Shown: positions 16,730 through 27,064, counted from the stretch's first letter. The stretch is DNA of 64,000 bases from Arthrobacter sp. UKPF54-2 (GCF_007858535.1 NZ_CP040174.1:2480001-2544000); one strand, 5' to 3'. Notes: generated from the sequence alone by a model not told the origin. Program-made: numbers and translations.

Positions 16730-17853
16730 CACGCGTCCAGACGCGTGTTTTCGACCGTGCCGGCGTCGACGGTTCCGGCTGCCACGGCGGCCGCCACGCG
16801 CCCGGCGTGGGTGGGCGGTTCGGGGACGTGTGCCGGGGTCTTCTCGGCGTATTCCTTGCGGAGCACGGGCAGGACTTCCTCGCCGAACAGGTCCAACTGC
16901 TCCAGCACGGTCTTCAGCGGCAGGCCGGCGTGGTCAATCAGGAACAGCTGGCGCTGGTAGTCGCCGAAGTACTCGCGGAAGGTCAGGGTCTTCTCAATCA
17001 CTTCCTGAGGGCTGCCGACGGTCAGCGGGGTCTGCGAGGTGAAGTCCTCCAGGGAGGGCCCGTGGCCGTAGACCGGGGCGTTGTCGAAGTACGGGCGGAA
17101 CTCCTTGACGGCGTCCTGTGAGTTCTTCCGCATAAAGAACTGGCCGCCGAGGCCCACAATCGCCTGGTCGGCCTTGCCGTGGCCGTAGTGTTCGTAGCGT
17201 TCGCGGTACAGGCCGATCAGCTGCTGGTAGTGCTCCTTGGGCCAGAAGATGTTGTTGGCGAAGAACCCGTCGCCGTAGTACGCGGCCACCTCGGCGATCT
17301 GCGGGGTGCGGATGGAGCCGTGCCAGACAAAGGGGGCGACGCCGTCGAGCGGGCGCGGGGTGGAGGTGAAGTTCTGCAGCGGGGTGCGGTGCTTGCCGGA
17401 CCAGTTGACCGTGTCCTCGTCCCAGAGCCGGCGCAGCAGGGAGTAGTTCTCAATTGCGAGTTCGATGCCGTCCTGGATGTTCTTGCCGAACCAGGGGTAG
17501 ACGGGGGCGGTGTTACCGCGGCCCAGGACCAGGTCCACCCTGCCGTCGGCGAGGTGCTGGAGCATTGCGAAGTCCTCGGCGATCTTCACCGGGTCGTTGG
17601 TGGTGATCAGCGTCGTGGCGGTGGAAAGGATGATCCGTTCCGTCTGCGCCGCGATGTAGGCCAGCGTGGTGGTGGGGGAGGAGGAGAAGAACGGCCGGTT
17701 GTGGTGCTCGCCGATGGCGTAGACATCCATGCCGATCTCTTCGACCTTTTTGGCGATCGCCACCGAGGCCTTGATGCGCTCGTGTTCGGTCGGGGTGCGG
17801 CCCGTGGTGGGGTCCGTGGTGATGTCGCTGACGCTGAAGACGCCGATCTGCAT
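16729..17853 (-). CDS. Luciferase-like (LLM) flavin-dependent monooxygenase, CE1758-like
   Basis: 374 residues, TIM-barrel bacterial-luciferase family. The N-terminus MQIGVFSVSDITTDPTTGRT and the motif YAIGEHHNRPFFSSSPTT match the subgroup typified by CE1758 of Corynebacterium. It would use FMNH2 or F420-type reduced flavin from a partner to oxidise an unknown organic compound. It is first gene of a unit with MarR, under a palindromic operator and divergent from an MFS exporter, so it is probably induced by a small aromatic or electrophilic molecule. Confidence 0.9.
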   Translation of the reverse strand: MQIGVFSVSDITTDPTTGRTPTEHERIKASVAIAKKVEEIGMDVYAIGEHHNRPFFSSSPTTTLAYIAAQTERIILSTATTLITTNDPVKIAEDFAMLQHLADGRVDLVLGRGNTAPVYPWFGKNIQDGIELAIENYSLLRRLWDEDTVNWSGKHRTPLQNFTSTPRPLDGVAPFVWHGSIRTPQIAEVAAYYGDGFFANNIFWPKEHYQQLIGLYRERYEHYGHGKADQAIVGLGGQFFMRKNSQDAVKEFRPYFDNAPVYGHGPSLEDFTSQTPLTVGSPQEVIEKTLTFREYFGDYQRQLFLIDHAGLPLKTVLEQLDLFGEEVLPVLRKEYAEKTPAHVPEPPTHAGRVAAAVAAGTVDAGTVENTRLDA

Positions 17854-17907
17854 GGTGTTCCTTTCCCTGGCCGGAAACTTCCGGTGCTGTTTCCACTATA
17901 GCCGATT

Positions 17908-17925
17908 TAGATGCATTTGCATCTA
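17908..17925. promoter_or_regulatory. MarR-type operator palindrome
   Basis: TAGATGCA-TT-TGCATCTA is a perfect 18-bp palindrome in the gap between the divergent monooxygenase-marR unit and the MFS gene, 55 bp upstream of the monooxygenase start. Size and AT-rich form suit a MarR dimer. It may control both directions. Confidence 0.7.
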
Positions 17926-18048
17926 CCGTCCGGTACAACGCCCGCCACGCCGGGATATTCCCTGTCCTCCGGGGAGCCGGCGTCGCCCGGCCCTAGGATG
18001 CAATCAATCGGCTGGCCGCCAGGTGTCCAGCCCGCCCGGAAGGTTCCC

Positions 18049-19515
18049 ATGCGCCGCATCGTTGCTTTTCTGTGTCTGGTGGAACTCACCAGCGGAATCC
18101 TGCAGGGCTACTACACCCCCATCCTCACCGACATCGCCCGGCACCTGGGGATCCACGACGGCGACGTCAACTGGTTCGAGGCCGCCCAGTTGACGGTCAG
18201 CGCCCTGGCCGTGCCCGTGCTGGCGAAGCTGGGCGACCTGTACGGCCACCGCCGGATCCTGCTGGTCTCCACGGCGCTGACCGCCGCCGCGTCCTGGGGT
18301 GTGGTGCTCGCGCCGGACTTCTGGACGTTCCTGGCCGCCTGGTCGCTGCAGGGCTTCTACGTGGTCTGGCTCCCGCTGGAGATCGCCCTGGTTTTCAGCC
18401 GGGTGCACGGGCTGCCCGACGGCGCCGCCCGCACCCGCCGCGCCGCGGGCATCCTCGTCGGGGCACTGGAATTCGGCGTCATCGCCGGCGCCCTGGCGGC
18501 CGGGGCCCTCGTGGAAGTGTTCGCCGGGCAGCTGCAGCTGGTGCTGATGCTTCCGGCGCTGGCCGTGACCGCCTGCTGGTTCGCCATCCGCTTCGGCGTG
18601 CCGGAATCGACCGGGCGCGCCAGCGGCCGCGTGGACACCGGCGGCTTCGCGCTGCTCGCCGTCGGGCTGCTGCTGATTACCTCCGGGCTGACGTTCATGC
18701 GGCTCAACGGACCCGGTGCCTGGTGGGCCTGGGTGCTGGTCGCGGCCGGGCTGCTGGTCTTTATTCCCTTCGTCCGCGTCCAGCTGCGCCGCGAGGACCC
18801 CCTGGTGGATATCCGGATGCTGCGGTCCAAGTCCATGTGGCCCGTGCAGCTGACCGCGGGCCTGTTTGGCGTCTCCGTGCTGGGTGCCCAGGCCCCGCTC
18901 TCCACCTTTGCCCGGACCGATCCCGCGCTCCACGGCTACGGGCTGGGGCTGCGTGCGGGCCAGGTTTCGATCATCATCGGTGTTTACGTGCTCGCCCTGC
19001 TGGTGGGGGCACTGCTCTACCCCGTGGTAACCCGCCGGCTGACCCCGCGCTGGACCCTCGTGGGCGCGGCGGCGCTTGTGGGCGTCGGCTACCTGCTGTT
19101 TTTGCCCCTGCACGGCAGCCTGGCTGAGGCGCTGGTCAACATGGCGGTGGCCGGCGTCGGCTCCGGGGCGCTGGTGGCGGCACTGCCTTCCGCTGCGGCT
19201 GCCGCGGCGCCGCTGAACCGGACCGCGATGGCCACAGGGCTGACCAACACCACCAAGACCATCGGGGGCGCCTTCGCTTCCGCGGTCTTCGGCATTGCGC
19301 TGCTCAGCCACGTCCTGGGCGACGCCGGTGCTGCCGCGGACGCGGCCCAGACCGCGGCGCCGCTGGCCGGCTACCTCACGGTCTGGGCCATCTGCGGGGT
19401 CACAGGACTGGCCGCGGCCGCCGCCCTGGTGCTGGTGCCCCGGCTCGCGTTCTCAGACCCGGCCCCTGCCGCCACTGAAACCCCCGCCACGACGCCCGCT
19501 TCCGCCCCCAACTAG
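18049..19515 (+). CDS. MFS transporter (drug exporter-like)
   Basis: 488 residues with about 14 hydrophobic segments. The segment after the first two spans contains KLGDLYGHRRILL, an MFS loop 2-3 motif as in DHA2-type exporters. ATG 18049 is chosen because GGAAGG lies 5 nt upstream and a membrane span follows; the open frame extends back to 17911 over the operator. The divergent MarR regulon suggests export of the compound sensed there, but this is inference. Confidence 0.88.
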   Translation: MRRIVAFLCLVELTSGILQGYYTPILTDIARHLGIHDGDVNWFEAAQLTVSALAVPVLAKLGDLYGHRRILLVSTALTAAASWGVVLAPDFWTFLAAWSLQGFYVVWLPLEIALVFSRVHGLPDGAARTRRAAGILVGALEFGVIAGALAAGALVEVFAGQLQLVLMLPALAVTACWFAIRFGVPESTGRASGRVDTGGFALLAVGLLLITSGLTFMRLNGPGAWWAWVLVAAGLLVFIPFVRVQLRREDPLVDIRMLRSKSMWPVQLTAGLFGVSVLGAQAPLSTFARTDPALHGYGLGLRAGQVSIIIGVYVLALLVGALLYPVVTRRLTPRWTLVGAAALVGVGYLLFLPLHGSLAEALVNMAVAGVGSGALVAALPSAAAAAAPLNRTAMATGLTNTTKTIGGAFASAVFGIALLSHVLGDAGAAADAAQTAAPLAGYLTVWAICGVTGLAAAAALVLVPRLAFSDPAPAATETPATTPASAPN

Positions 19516-19533
19516 TTGGGAGGGCCGGTCGGG

Positions 19534-22500
19534 TCAGCTGCGGAGCGCCGGGGCCTCGTCCGGTTCGTCGGCGTCGTCCGGCTGGTCCGGCCCGGCGTCT
19601 CGGCCGGCGTCCCGGGAGGTCTCGGCACGGGCGTCTGCAGCGGTGCCATCGGCGTCCCGGGAGGTCTCGGCATGGGCGTCCGCAGGGGCGTCCGCGGGGG
19701 AGGGCTGGGCGCGGCGGCCGTGGGCGGGTTTGACGGCGTGGGCCTTCTGCAGCGCCTTGCGTTCGCGCCGGCCCTCCACCAGCCGGTAGAGCACCGGGAC
19801 CAGGACCAGGGTCAGCGCGGTGGAGGAAATGAGGCCGCCGATCACCACAATGGCCAGTGGCTGGGAGATGAAACCGCCGCCGCCGGTCAGTCCCAGCGCC
19901 ATCGGGGTCAACGCGAAGACCGTGGCCAGCGCGGTCATCAGGATCGGCCGGAGGCGCTGCCGGGCGCCGTGCGTGATCGCGTCCGCCACGCTCATGCCCG
20001 GCTCGCCGTTGCGGGGCTGGCGGTACTGGTTGATCAGGTCAATCAGCACGATCGCGTTGGTCACCACAATGCCCACCAGCATCAGCATGCCGATCAGTGA
20101 CGGCAGCCCCAGCGGCACGCGGGTCACGAGCAGCAGCGCGATGGCGCCGGTAGCCGCGAACGGGACCGAAACCAGCAGGATCAGCGGCTGCACGAGCGAC
20201 TTGAAGGCGGCCACCATGATCACGTAGACAATCGCGATGGCGGCCAGCAGCGCCAGCCCCAGCTGCCCGAAGGACTCGGCCTGCTGCGTGGTGGCTCCGC
20301 CGATCTCCGCAGTTACGCCCGGCGGCAGCTGGACGGTCTTGAGCCGGGCCTGCACCTCGGTGCTGACCGCGCCGAGGTTGCCGCCAGACGGCGTGACGGA
20401 CACGCGCGCGGTCCGCTGGCCGTTGCTGGCTGTGATGGAGACCGGGACGTCCACCTGTTCCACCGAGGCGATCGAGGACAGCGGCACCGGGCCGCGAGCC
20501 GTCGGCAGCGGGAGGTCCCGGACGGCGGCGATGCTGGTGAAGCGGGTGCCCTCGCCGATCCGGACAGGGAAATCGTTGGTCCCGATGCGGACCGTGCCGG
20601 CCGGGATCGGGCTGATGGTGGAGGCCAGTACCCCGGCGACCTGCTGTTCGTTCAGGCCGGCCGCGACGGCCTTGGCGCGGTCCACCTTGACCTGGACCAC
20701 CGGCTGGCTGGCGGCCAGATTGGTGCTGACTTCGGACGAGCCGGGGACGCCGTCCATGGCCTTGACCATGGCGTCGCTGGCGGTGCGGAGGTCCGCGGAG
20801 CTGGCGGCCTTGAGCGTGATGTCGACCGTCGACGTCGTGCCGAAGCCGCCCTGCTGGGAGCCGACGGTGATCTTGCCGGCGCCGGAGATCTTGGCGAGTT
20901 CGCTGCGGACGGTGTCCTGCAGCTTGCCCTGGTTGGACTTCTCCTCGGTGACGACTGTGAAGCTGGAATTGGCTGCCCCGGTGGACTGCAGCGCGGAGAA
21001 CCCGGACTGGGCGTTGCCGGTGGTGACCTGGACGTCCTTGACCCCCTCGATGCCCCGCAGCACGGACTCAACCTTGATGGCCGCGGCGCTGCCCTCGGCC
21101 AGGCTCGTCCCGGCCGGAAGGGCCTGCCGCACCGTCATGCTGTTTTCGCCGGAGCGGCCCAGCAGGTCGGTGGCCAGCAGCGGGGACATCGCGGCGGTCC
21201 CGCCGAGCACCAGGACGGCCGCCACCAGGGTGATCACGGGGTGCCGCTGGGTCTTGGTGAGGATCGGGAGGTAGCCGCGCTGCAGGAAGCTGCGCTGCTC
21301 GGCCTCGTGCGCCTTGGCCGCGGTCTCCCGGGCGGTGGCCTCGGACACGGCGGTCCCGGCTGTGTCCGCCGGAGTCCGCAGGAACCAGTACGCCAGCACG
21401 GGCACGATCGTCAGCGAGACCAGCAGCGAGGACACCAGAGCAATAGTGACGGTGAGCGCGAAGGGCCGGAAGAGCTCCCCGGCGAGTCCGGCCACGAAGG
21501 CGATCGGCAGGAAGACCGCCACCGTGGTGAGGGTGGAGGCGGTGATGGCGCCGGCAACCTCCCGGATGGAGGTGAGGATGGCGGTGATTTTCTGCTCGCC
21601 GTAGCTGAGGTGCCGTTTGATGTTCTCGATCACCACGATCGAGTCGTCCACCACCCGGCCGATCGCGATGGTCAGCGCGCCCAGGGTCAGGATGTTCAGC
21701 GAGTACCCGGTCGCGGTGAGACCAATGAAGGTGATCAGCAGGGACAACGGGATGGACACGGCCGTGACCAGCGTGGAGCGCACCGAGAGCAGGAACAACA
21801 GGATGACGGCGACGGCGAAACCCAGTCCCAGCAGGCCCTCGGTGGTGAGGTCCTTGATGGACTTCTCGATGAACGGGGCCTGGTCGAAGACCGGGGTGAA
21901 TGCGGCGTTCGAGCCCAGTTCGGCCTCGAGTTGCGGGATGGAATCCTTCACCGCATGCGAGATGCCCACCGTGTCGCCCTCGGGCTTTTTGGTGACCGAG
22001 AGGGCCAGGGTTTCCTTGCCGTTGGTCCGGGTGATCGAGGTGCGGGCGTCCTCGGTGATGCTGACATCCGCGACGGAGCCGATCGTGGCGGCGTCGCGGG
22101 CGCCGCCCAGCGGCAGGGCCTTGACCGCGTCGAGGGAGTCCACCGGGCTGCCGATCTGCAGCGACAGCGTCTTGCCCTGCTCCTCGATGCTGCCGGCCGG
22201 CACCAGCGATCCGTTGTTCTTCAGCGCGTCGGTGATGGCGGCGATGGTGGCGCCGGACGCGGCCATTGCCTCGGGCCGCGGCAGGATCTTGATGTGCTGG
22301 GTGGCGCCGCCGGTCACCTCGGCGCCGCGCACGCCGTCGAGCTTCTGCAGCCGCGGCACGCTCAGGCGGGCCAGGTCCGCGTTCAGCTCGCTCAGCGGCT
22401 TGTCCGAGGACACCGCGAGGTAAACGATCGGGAAGTCGCTGATGCTGCCGGCGATCGCCTGCGGCTGCACGTCCTTGGGCAGCGCCTGCTTGGCGTTGGA

Positions 22501-22839
22501 GATGGCGCGGTCGATCTGGTTCCGGGCACGGTCCAGGTTGGAGCCGTAGGTGAACACCAGGGTGATCTGCGAGACGCCGTTGCGTGAGGTCGACGACGTC
22601 GACTCCAGACCCTCGACGCCGTTGAGCGCCGTCTCGAGCGGGCCGCTGATCTGCTTGTCCACGACCTCCGGCGAGGCGCCGGGCATCGCGGTGATGACCG
22701 TGATCTGCGGGAACTCGATGGACGGGATGAGCTCCTGCTTGAGCGAGGACATCGTGATCACGCCGAAAACAGACGCGAAGACGGTGATCAGCGCGATCAG
22801 CGCCCGGTTTCCTAGCGAGAGCTTGGCCAGCCGGAACAT
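19534..22839 (-). CDS. RND-superfamily efflux transporter (AcrB/SwrC-like)
   Basis: 1101 residues with the HAE1 pattern: one N-terminal span, large periplasmic-type domain (residues about 35-335), spans 2-6 with GRVVDDSIVVIENI (proton-relay aspartates in span 4), a second span and domain, and the last six spans. No membrane-fusion protein is adjacent, as in Gram-positive SwrC/YerP-like pumps. ATG 22839 has AGGAG upstream. The cytoplasmic tail after the last span is acidic and contains a 15-residue tandem repeat. It likely exports lipids, surfactants or drugs. Confidence 0.93.
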   Translation of the reverse strand: MFRLAKLSLGNRALIALITVFASVFGVITMSSLKQELIPSIEFPQITVITAMPGASPEVVDKQISGPLETALNGVEGLESTSSTSRNGVSQITLVFTYGSNLDRARNQIDRAISNAKQALPKDVQPQAIAGSISDFPIVYLAVSSDKPLSELNADLARLSVPRLQKLDGVRGAEVTGGATQHIKILPRPEAMAASGATIAAITDALKNNGSLVPAGSIEEQGKTLSLQIGSPVDSLDAVKALPLGGARDAATIGSVADVSITEDARTSITRTNGKETLALSVTKKPEGDTVGISHAVKDSIPQLEAELGSNAAFTPVFDQAPFIEKSIKDLTTEGLLGLGFAVAVILLFLLSVRSTLVTAVSIPLSLLITFIGLTATGYSLNILTLGALTIAIGRVVDDSIVVIENIKRHLSYGEQKITAILTSIREVAGAITASTLTTVAVFLPIAFVAGLAGELFRPFALTVTIALVSSLLVSLTIVPVLAYWFLRTPADTAGTAVSEATARETAAKAHEAEQRSFLQRGYLPILTKTQRHPVITLVAAVLVLGGTAAMSPLLATDLLGRSGENSMTVRQALPAGTSLAEGSAAAIKVESVLRGIEGVKDVQVTTGNAQSGFSALQSTGAANSSFTVVTEEKSNQGKLQDTVRSELAKISGAGKITVGSQQGGFGTTSTVDITLKAASSADLRTASDAMVKAMDGVPGSSEVSTNLAASQPVVQVKVDRAKAVAAGLNEQQVAGVLASTISPIPAGTVRIGTNDFPVRIGEGTRFTSIAAVRDLPLPTARGPVPLSSIASVEQVDVPVSITASNGQRTARVSVTPSGGNLGAVSTEVQARLKTVQLPPGVTAEIGGATTQQAESFGQLGLALLAAIAIVYVIMVAAFKSLVQPLILLVSVPFAATGAIALLLVTRVPLGLPSLIGMLMLVGIVVTNAIVLIDLINQYRQPRNGEPGMSVADAITHGARQRLRPILMTALATVFALTPMALGLTGGGGFISQPLAIVVIGGLISSTALTLVLVPVLYRLVEGRRERKALQKAHAVKPAHGRRAQPSPADAPADAHAETSRDADGTAADARAETSRDAGRDAGPDQPDDADEPDEAPALRS
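19606..19680. repeat. Tandem 45-bp repeat in the RND transporter tail
   Basis: The 30-bp segment at 19606-19635 recurs at 19651-19680 with one mismatch, period 45 bp (15 codons). It encodes two copies of the peptide A-E-T-S-R-D-A in the acidic C-terminus. Confidence 0.85.
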
Positions 22840-22922
22840 CTCATGGTCTCCTGGGGGTTAGCGGACGCTCGCCACGACGGAACGCCTCAATGGGACTCAA
22901 TGTGCCGCAACCCGGCAGAGTT

Positions 22923-24425
22923 TCAGCGGGCGGCTGGAACCGGTTCCAGCTGCAGCGCCCGGGCCGTGTCGGCCTCGAGCTGGGCCGCGAGGTCCGGGTT
23001 CTCGTTGAGCTTGACGCCGTAGCCGGGCATCATCTCCTTGAGCTTGGACTGCCAGCCCTTGAAGTTCTTCGGGAAGGACCTCTGCAGCAGCTCGATCATG
23101 ATCGGCACCGCGGTGGACGCTCCCGGGGACGCGCCCAGGAGCGCGCCGATGGTGCCGTCGCGACCGGCGATGACCTCGGTGCCGAACTGCAGCACCCCGC
23201 CCTTCTTGGGGTCCTTCTTGATGATCTGGACCCGCTGGCCGGCGGTGATGAGTTCCCAGTCGCCGTCCCTGGCCTCCGGGTAGTACTCCCGCAGGGCCTC
23301 CACCTTGGCGCCGTGGCGCTTGGCGACTTCCTTGACCAGGTAGGCGGTGAGGTCCATGTTGTCCTTTGCCACGGCCAGCATCGGGATGATGTTGGAGGGG
23401 CGGATGGACAGCGGCAGGTCCAGGTAGGAGCCGTTCTTGAGGAAGTTGGTGGAGAAGCCGGCGTAGGGTCCGAAGAGCAGGGAGCGCTTGCCGTTGACGA
23501 ACCGGGTGTCCAGGTGCGGCACCGACATGGGCGGGGCGCCCACCGAGGCCTGGCCGTAGACCTTGGCGCTGTGCTGGGCGGCGAGGGTCTCGTCGGTGCA
23601 GCGGAAGAACTGGCCGGAGACCGGGAAGCCGCCGAAGCCCTTGCTCTCGGGGATGCCCGAGGCCTGCAGCAGGTGCAGGGCGCCGCCGCCGGCGCCGACG
23701 AAGACGAACTTCGCGTGGATGGAGCCGTGTTCGCCGGAGCGGGGGTGCTTGAGCGCGAGGTCCCAGCCGCCGTCGGAGGCCCGCTTGATGCCGGTGACGT
23801 CGTGGCCGTAGTTGATTTCGACGCCGTTGTTGCCGAGGTAGCCGGTCAGCTCCCGGGTCAGGGCGCCAAAGTCGACGTCGGTACCTTCCGCGGCGCGGGT
23901 GGCGGCGATGTGCTGCTTCGGGTCGCGGCCCTTGACGATCAGCGGCGCCCACTTGGCGATCTGGTCGTGGTCCTCGGAGAACTCCATGGAACGGAACAGC
24001 GGGTTCGGCTTGAGGGCCTCGTAGCGGGTCCGCAGGAACTTGGCGTTGGCGTCGCCCACCACGAAGCTCATGTGCGGGACGGTGTTAATGAAGCCCTTGG
24101 GGGAGCCGATCATGCCGTTCGTGACCAGGTGGGACCAGAACTGGCGGGAGAGCTGGAACTGCTCGTTAATGTGCAGGGCCTTGGCCGGGTCCACCGAGCC
24201 GTCTTTGGCTGCGGGGGAGTAGTTGAGCTCACACAGGGCGGCGTGCCCGGTGCCGGCGTTGTTCCAGGGATCGGAGCTTTCCAGGCCCGGCTGGTCCAGG
24301 CGCTCGAACAGCGAAATGGTCCAGTTCGGCTCCAGCTGCTTGAGGAAGGCGCCCAGCGTGGCGCTCATGATGCCGCCGCCAATCAGGACGACGTCGGCAT
24401 GGTGGGTCTTGGAAATGAAAGTCAC
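22923..24425 (-). CDS. mqo: Malate:quinone oxidoreductase
   Basis: 500 residues, membrane-associated FAD enzyme oxidising malate to oxaloacetate and passing electrons to the quinone pool. The N-terminal FAD fold ([18 protein letters not shown]), [17 protein letters not shown] and the C-terminal [13 protein letters not shown] are characteristic of Mqo. The GTG start at 24425 has GGAG 6 nt upstream. It is a single-gene unit. Confidence 0.96.
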   Translation of the reverse strand: MTFISKTHHADVVLIGGGIMSATLGAFLKQLEPNWTISLFERLDQPGLESSDPWNNAGTGHAALCELNYSPAAKDGSVDPAKALHINEQFQLSRQFWSHLVTNGMIGSPKGFINTVPHMSFVVGDANAKFLRTRYEALKPNPLFRSMEFSEDHDQIAKWAPLIVKGRDPKQHIAATRAAEGTDVDFGALTRELTGYLGNNGVEINYGHDVTGIKRASDGGWDLALKHPRSGEHGSIHAKFVFVGAGGGALHLLQASGIPESKGFGGFPVSGQFFRCTDETLAAQHSAKVYGQASVGAPPMSVPHLDTRFVNGKRSLLFGPYAGFSTNFLKNGSYLDLPLSIRPSNIIPMLAVAKDNMDLTAYLVKEVAKRHGAKVEALREYYPEARDGDWELITAGQRVQIIKKDPKKGGVLQFGTEVIAGRDGTIGALLGASPGASTAVPIMIELLQRSFPKNFKGWQSKLKEMMPGYGVKLNENPDLAAQLEADTARALQLEPVPAAR

Positions 24426-24503
24426 ATCAGTCTCCGATAGCAGCGGCTCTGGCTGTCACAGAATATCCCTGCACCGCCCACTAACTGAAATTGGGTGCCT
24501 CCG

Positions 24504-26216
24504 TCAAGGCTTTAGCACGACCTTCGTGAAAACTTCGTTCAGCACCGGCGAGGCCGGGTACTTCAGGACCCGGTCCGAGAGCGCCAGCGCCGAGATCGGG
24601 AACGCGATCGGCACGGCCGGGACCGTCGCGGCGATCTGGGCGTTGATGGTCTGGTACTGCTCGGTGCGTTCCTTGCCCTCGGGCAGGCCCCGGGCCCGGG
24701 AGATCTTCGAGAAGACCTGCGGGTCCTGATAGCCGAACTCGCCGGTGTTCTCGCCGAACAGCGGGCCCACGAAGTTGTCCGGGTCGGCGTAGGACCCGTT
24801 CCAGCCCAGCAGGTGCAGGGCGTGGTCCCCGGGGGAGGTGACTTTCTGGAGGTAGCCGTCGGACCAGTCCACCGGAACCGGTTTGATGTTCAGTCCGACG
24901 GCGGTGAGCTGGCGGCTGATCTCGGCGTAGACCTTTTCCGGCGTCGGCAGGTACGGCCGGGCGACATTGAGCGGGTAGTAGAACTTCAGTTCCTCGCCCT
25001 TGTACCCGCCCTCGGCCAGGAGCTCCTTGGCCTTGGCCGGGTCGTGTCCCAGTGAGGGGGCGTTGTTGTTGAAACCGCTCAGTTTCGGCGGCACAAACTG
25101 CGAGGCCGCCGCCGTGTTGTCGATGAAGAACTTGCGGATCAGGGTGTCCTTATCCAGGGCCATCTCGATCGCCTGCCGGACTTTCAGGTTCTGCAGCACG
25201 GGCACTTCCTGGTTCATGCCCAGGTACATGACCGAGAACGGGTCGCGCTGGATGATCTGCTTGCCGCGCTTGACCAGCTGGTCGAAATTTCCCACGGTGA
25301 CGGAATCGTAGGCGTCGATCTTGCCGTCCAGCAGCGCCTGCAGCCGGGTCTGGGGGTGGTCGTAGCTGATGAAGTTGATGGTTCCGATCTGGCCCTTGTC
25401 GCCCCAGTAGTCCTTGTTGCTGGTCAGGGTGACCGTGTTGTTGTCCCAGGAACCGAAAACGTAGGGCCCGGTGCCCACCGGGTGCAGGGCATAGGCGGAC
25501 ACGGCCTGCCCTTCACGGCTCTGGGTCAGGGAATCGGCGGACTGTGCGGCGAGGGCTTTCGGCGAGGACATCGCAAAAGCAGGCAGCGTCAGCGCCTGGA
25601 GGAAGCCCGTGAACGGCTGGGTGAGGTCGATCCGGACACTGTCCGCCGCCAGCGCGGTGCAGCTCTTGTAGATGGACAGCGAGGCCTGGTCGGCGTGGGC
25701 CTTGAACACACCCTTAAAGGTGCTGCCGGTTGCCTGCTTCCGGAGGGCCTCGGGGAAGTTGAACCAGCGGTTGAAATTGATGCACACCGCGGCCGCGTCG
25801 AAGGCCGTGCCGTCCTGGAACTTCACGTTCCCGCGGAGCTTGAAAGTGTAGGCGCGGCCCTCGTTGCTGTCGCTCCACTCCGTGGCGAGCAGGGGGGTGG
25901 GCTTGCCGCTGGTCTGGTCCACGCCGATCAGCCCTTCGAGCACCTGGCGGGTGATGCGGTAGGAGTCGACGTCGGACACAAGGGCCGGGTCCAGGCCCAG
26001 CGGACGCGAGGCGGTGCCAAAGCTGAACGTGGCGGTGGGGGCGGCGTCGGAGACGCTGGCGGTGGACGACGACGCCGGCGCCGGCGCCGGGGTTCCGGTG
26101 CAGGCTGCGAGCGGGGCCAGCAACAGGGCTGCACTGAGGCCGGCAGCGATGCGGCGCAACGTCCTGCTGGGGCCTGCCGTGGTCGGCGCGGGACTGCTGG
26201 GCACTGAAGGAATCAC
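24504..26216 (-). CDS. ABC-transporter solute-binding lipoprotein (peptide/nickel family 5)
   Basis: 570 residues. A signal peptide with lipobox (LAPLAAC) is followed by a short Pro/Ser linker and a full family-5 extracellular solute-binding domain (TFSFGTASRPLGLDPAL, GTGPYVFGSWD, RQAIEMALDK). It would capture oligopeptides or similar ligands outside the cell, but no permease or ATPase genes are adjacent, so its partners are encoded elsewhere. GTG 26216 is used; GTG 26204 is an alternative with better spacing from GAGG. Confidence 0.9.
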   Translation of the reverse strand: MIPSVPSSPAPTTAGPSRTLRRIAAGLSAALLLAPLAACTGTPAPAPASSSTASVSDAAPTATFSFGTASRPLGLDPALVSDVDSYRITRQVLEGLIGVDQTSGKPTPLLATEWSDSNEGRAYTFKLRGNVKFQDGTAFDAAAVCINFNRWFNFPEALRKQATGSTFKGVFKAHADQASLSIYKSCTALAADSVRIDLTQPFTGFLQALTLPAFAMSSPKALAAQSADSLTQSREGQAVSAYALHPVGTGPYVFGSWDNNTVTLTSNKDYWGDKGQIGTINFISYDHPQTRLQALLDGKIDAYDSVTVGNFDQLVKRGKQIIQRDPFSVMYLGMNQEVPVLQNLKVRQAIEMALDKDTLIRKFFIDNTAAASQFVPPKLSGFNNNAPSLGHDPAKAKELLAEGGYKGEELKFYYPLNVARPYLPTPEKVYAEISRQLTAVGLNIKPVPVDWSDGYLQKVTSPGDHALHLLGWNGSYADPDNFVGPLFGENTGEFGYQDPQVFSKISRARGLPEGKERTEQYQTINAQIAATVPAVPIAFPISALALSDRVLKYPASPVLNEVFTKVVLKP

Positions 26217-26294
26217 CTCTGGGAACTGTAAGGCCGCCGGCTGCGGAACAGCCCCAGTCTAGTAGACCGGGCTGCGGAATCCCCCCGGGACAGG

Positions 26295-26326
26295 CGAAGG
26301 CCCGCACCGGGCGGTGCGGGCCTTCG
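26295..26326. terminator. Terminator hairpin after the fasciclin gene
   Basis: 15-bp perfect stem CGAAGGCCCGCACCG / CGGTGCGGGCCTTCG with a GG loop, followed by GTTTCTCC... wait-type T-poor sequence on the plus side. It lies between the fasciclin stop and the solute-binding gene start. Confidence 0.7.
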
Positions 26327-26386
26327 TTTCTCCTCGTGGCGGCCGGGGAGTCAGTCCGGCGCCGGGACAGGAGGGATCGGGGTTGC

Positions 26387-27064
26387 CTACTTGGGCATCA
26401 GGACGGAGTCAACCATGTAGACCGTGGCGTTGGCGGTCTTGACGCCGCCGCAGACGACGTTGGCGCCGTCAACCTTGAGCGCGTCCTTGGTGCCGGAGAC
26501 GGTGACGGACCCGCCCTGGACCGTCTTGTGGGTGCCGACGATCTGGTCCGGGCTGATCTTGCCGGGCACAACGTGGTAGGTCAGGATCTTGCTCAGCAGG
26601 GCGTCGTCGGTCTTGAGCGTTTCGATGGTGGCGGCGTCGATCTTCTTGAACGCGTCATCGGTCGGGGCGAAGACGGTGAATTCGCTGCCGTTCAGGGTGT
26701 CCACCAGGTTGACCTTGGGGTTGAGCTTGCCGGAGACAGCGGCGGTCAAGGTGGTCAGGATCGGGTTGTTGGAGGCGGCCACGGCAACCGGATCCAGGGC
26801 CATGCCGGAGACGGAGCCCGCACCGCTGGGAACCTGGGCCGCGTAGGCGGCACAGCCGGAACCGACCAGGTCGGCGGCCGGGTCCATCGCCGCGGCCGAG
26901 GAACTCATCGACGGCGACGGCGCCATGCTCGACGCGGCCGGCGTGGAGGCCGGAGCCGAGGAGGAGCTGGAACCGGTGCTGGATCCGCCGCAGGCAGTGA
27001 GGCTGAGCATGGCTGCGGCAGCGATACCTGCAACGGCGAAAGTCGTGCGCTTGATGGTCTGCAT
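26387..27064 (-). CDS. Fasciclin (FAS1) domain lipoprotein
   Basis: 225 residues: signal peptide with lipobox SLTAC, Ser/Pro/Ala linker, then one FAS1 domain with both conserved boxes ([13 protein letters not shown] and the YHVVPGK region). It resembles the MPT83/MPT70 group of secreted actinobacterial proteins, which act in adhesion or surface interaction. ATG 27064 is firmly set by AAGGAG 7 nt upstream. A pair of cysteines (SGCAAY, VVCGG) may form a disulfide. Confidence 0.92.
   Translation of the reverse strand: MQTIKRTTFAVAGIAAAAMLSLTACGGSSTGSSSSSAPASTPAASSMAPSPSMSSSAAAMDPAADLVGSGCAAYAAQVPSGAGSVSGMALDPVAVAASNNPILTTLTAAVSGKLNPKVNLVDTLNGSEFTVFAPTDDAFKKIDAATIETLKTDDALLSKILTYHVVPGKISPDQIVGTHKTVQGGSVTVSGTKDALKVDGANVVCGGVKTANATVYMVDSVLMPK

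Noticed and set aside
22890..24440. 516-codon plus-strand open frame opposite mqo
   Set aside because: The minus strand encodes an unmistakable Mqo; the plus frame is Gly/Val/Asp-rich without any motif.
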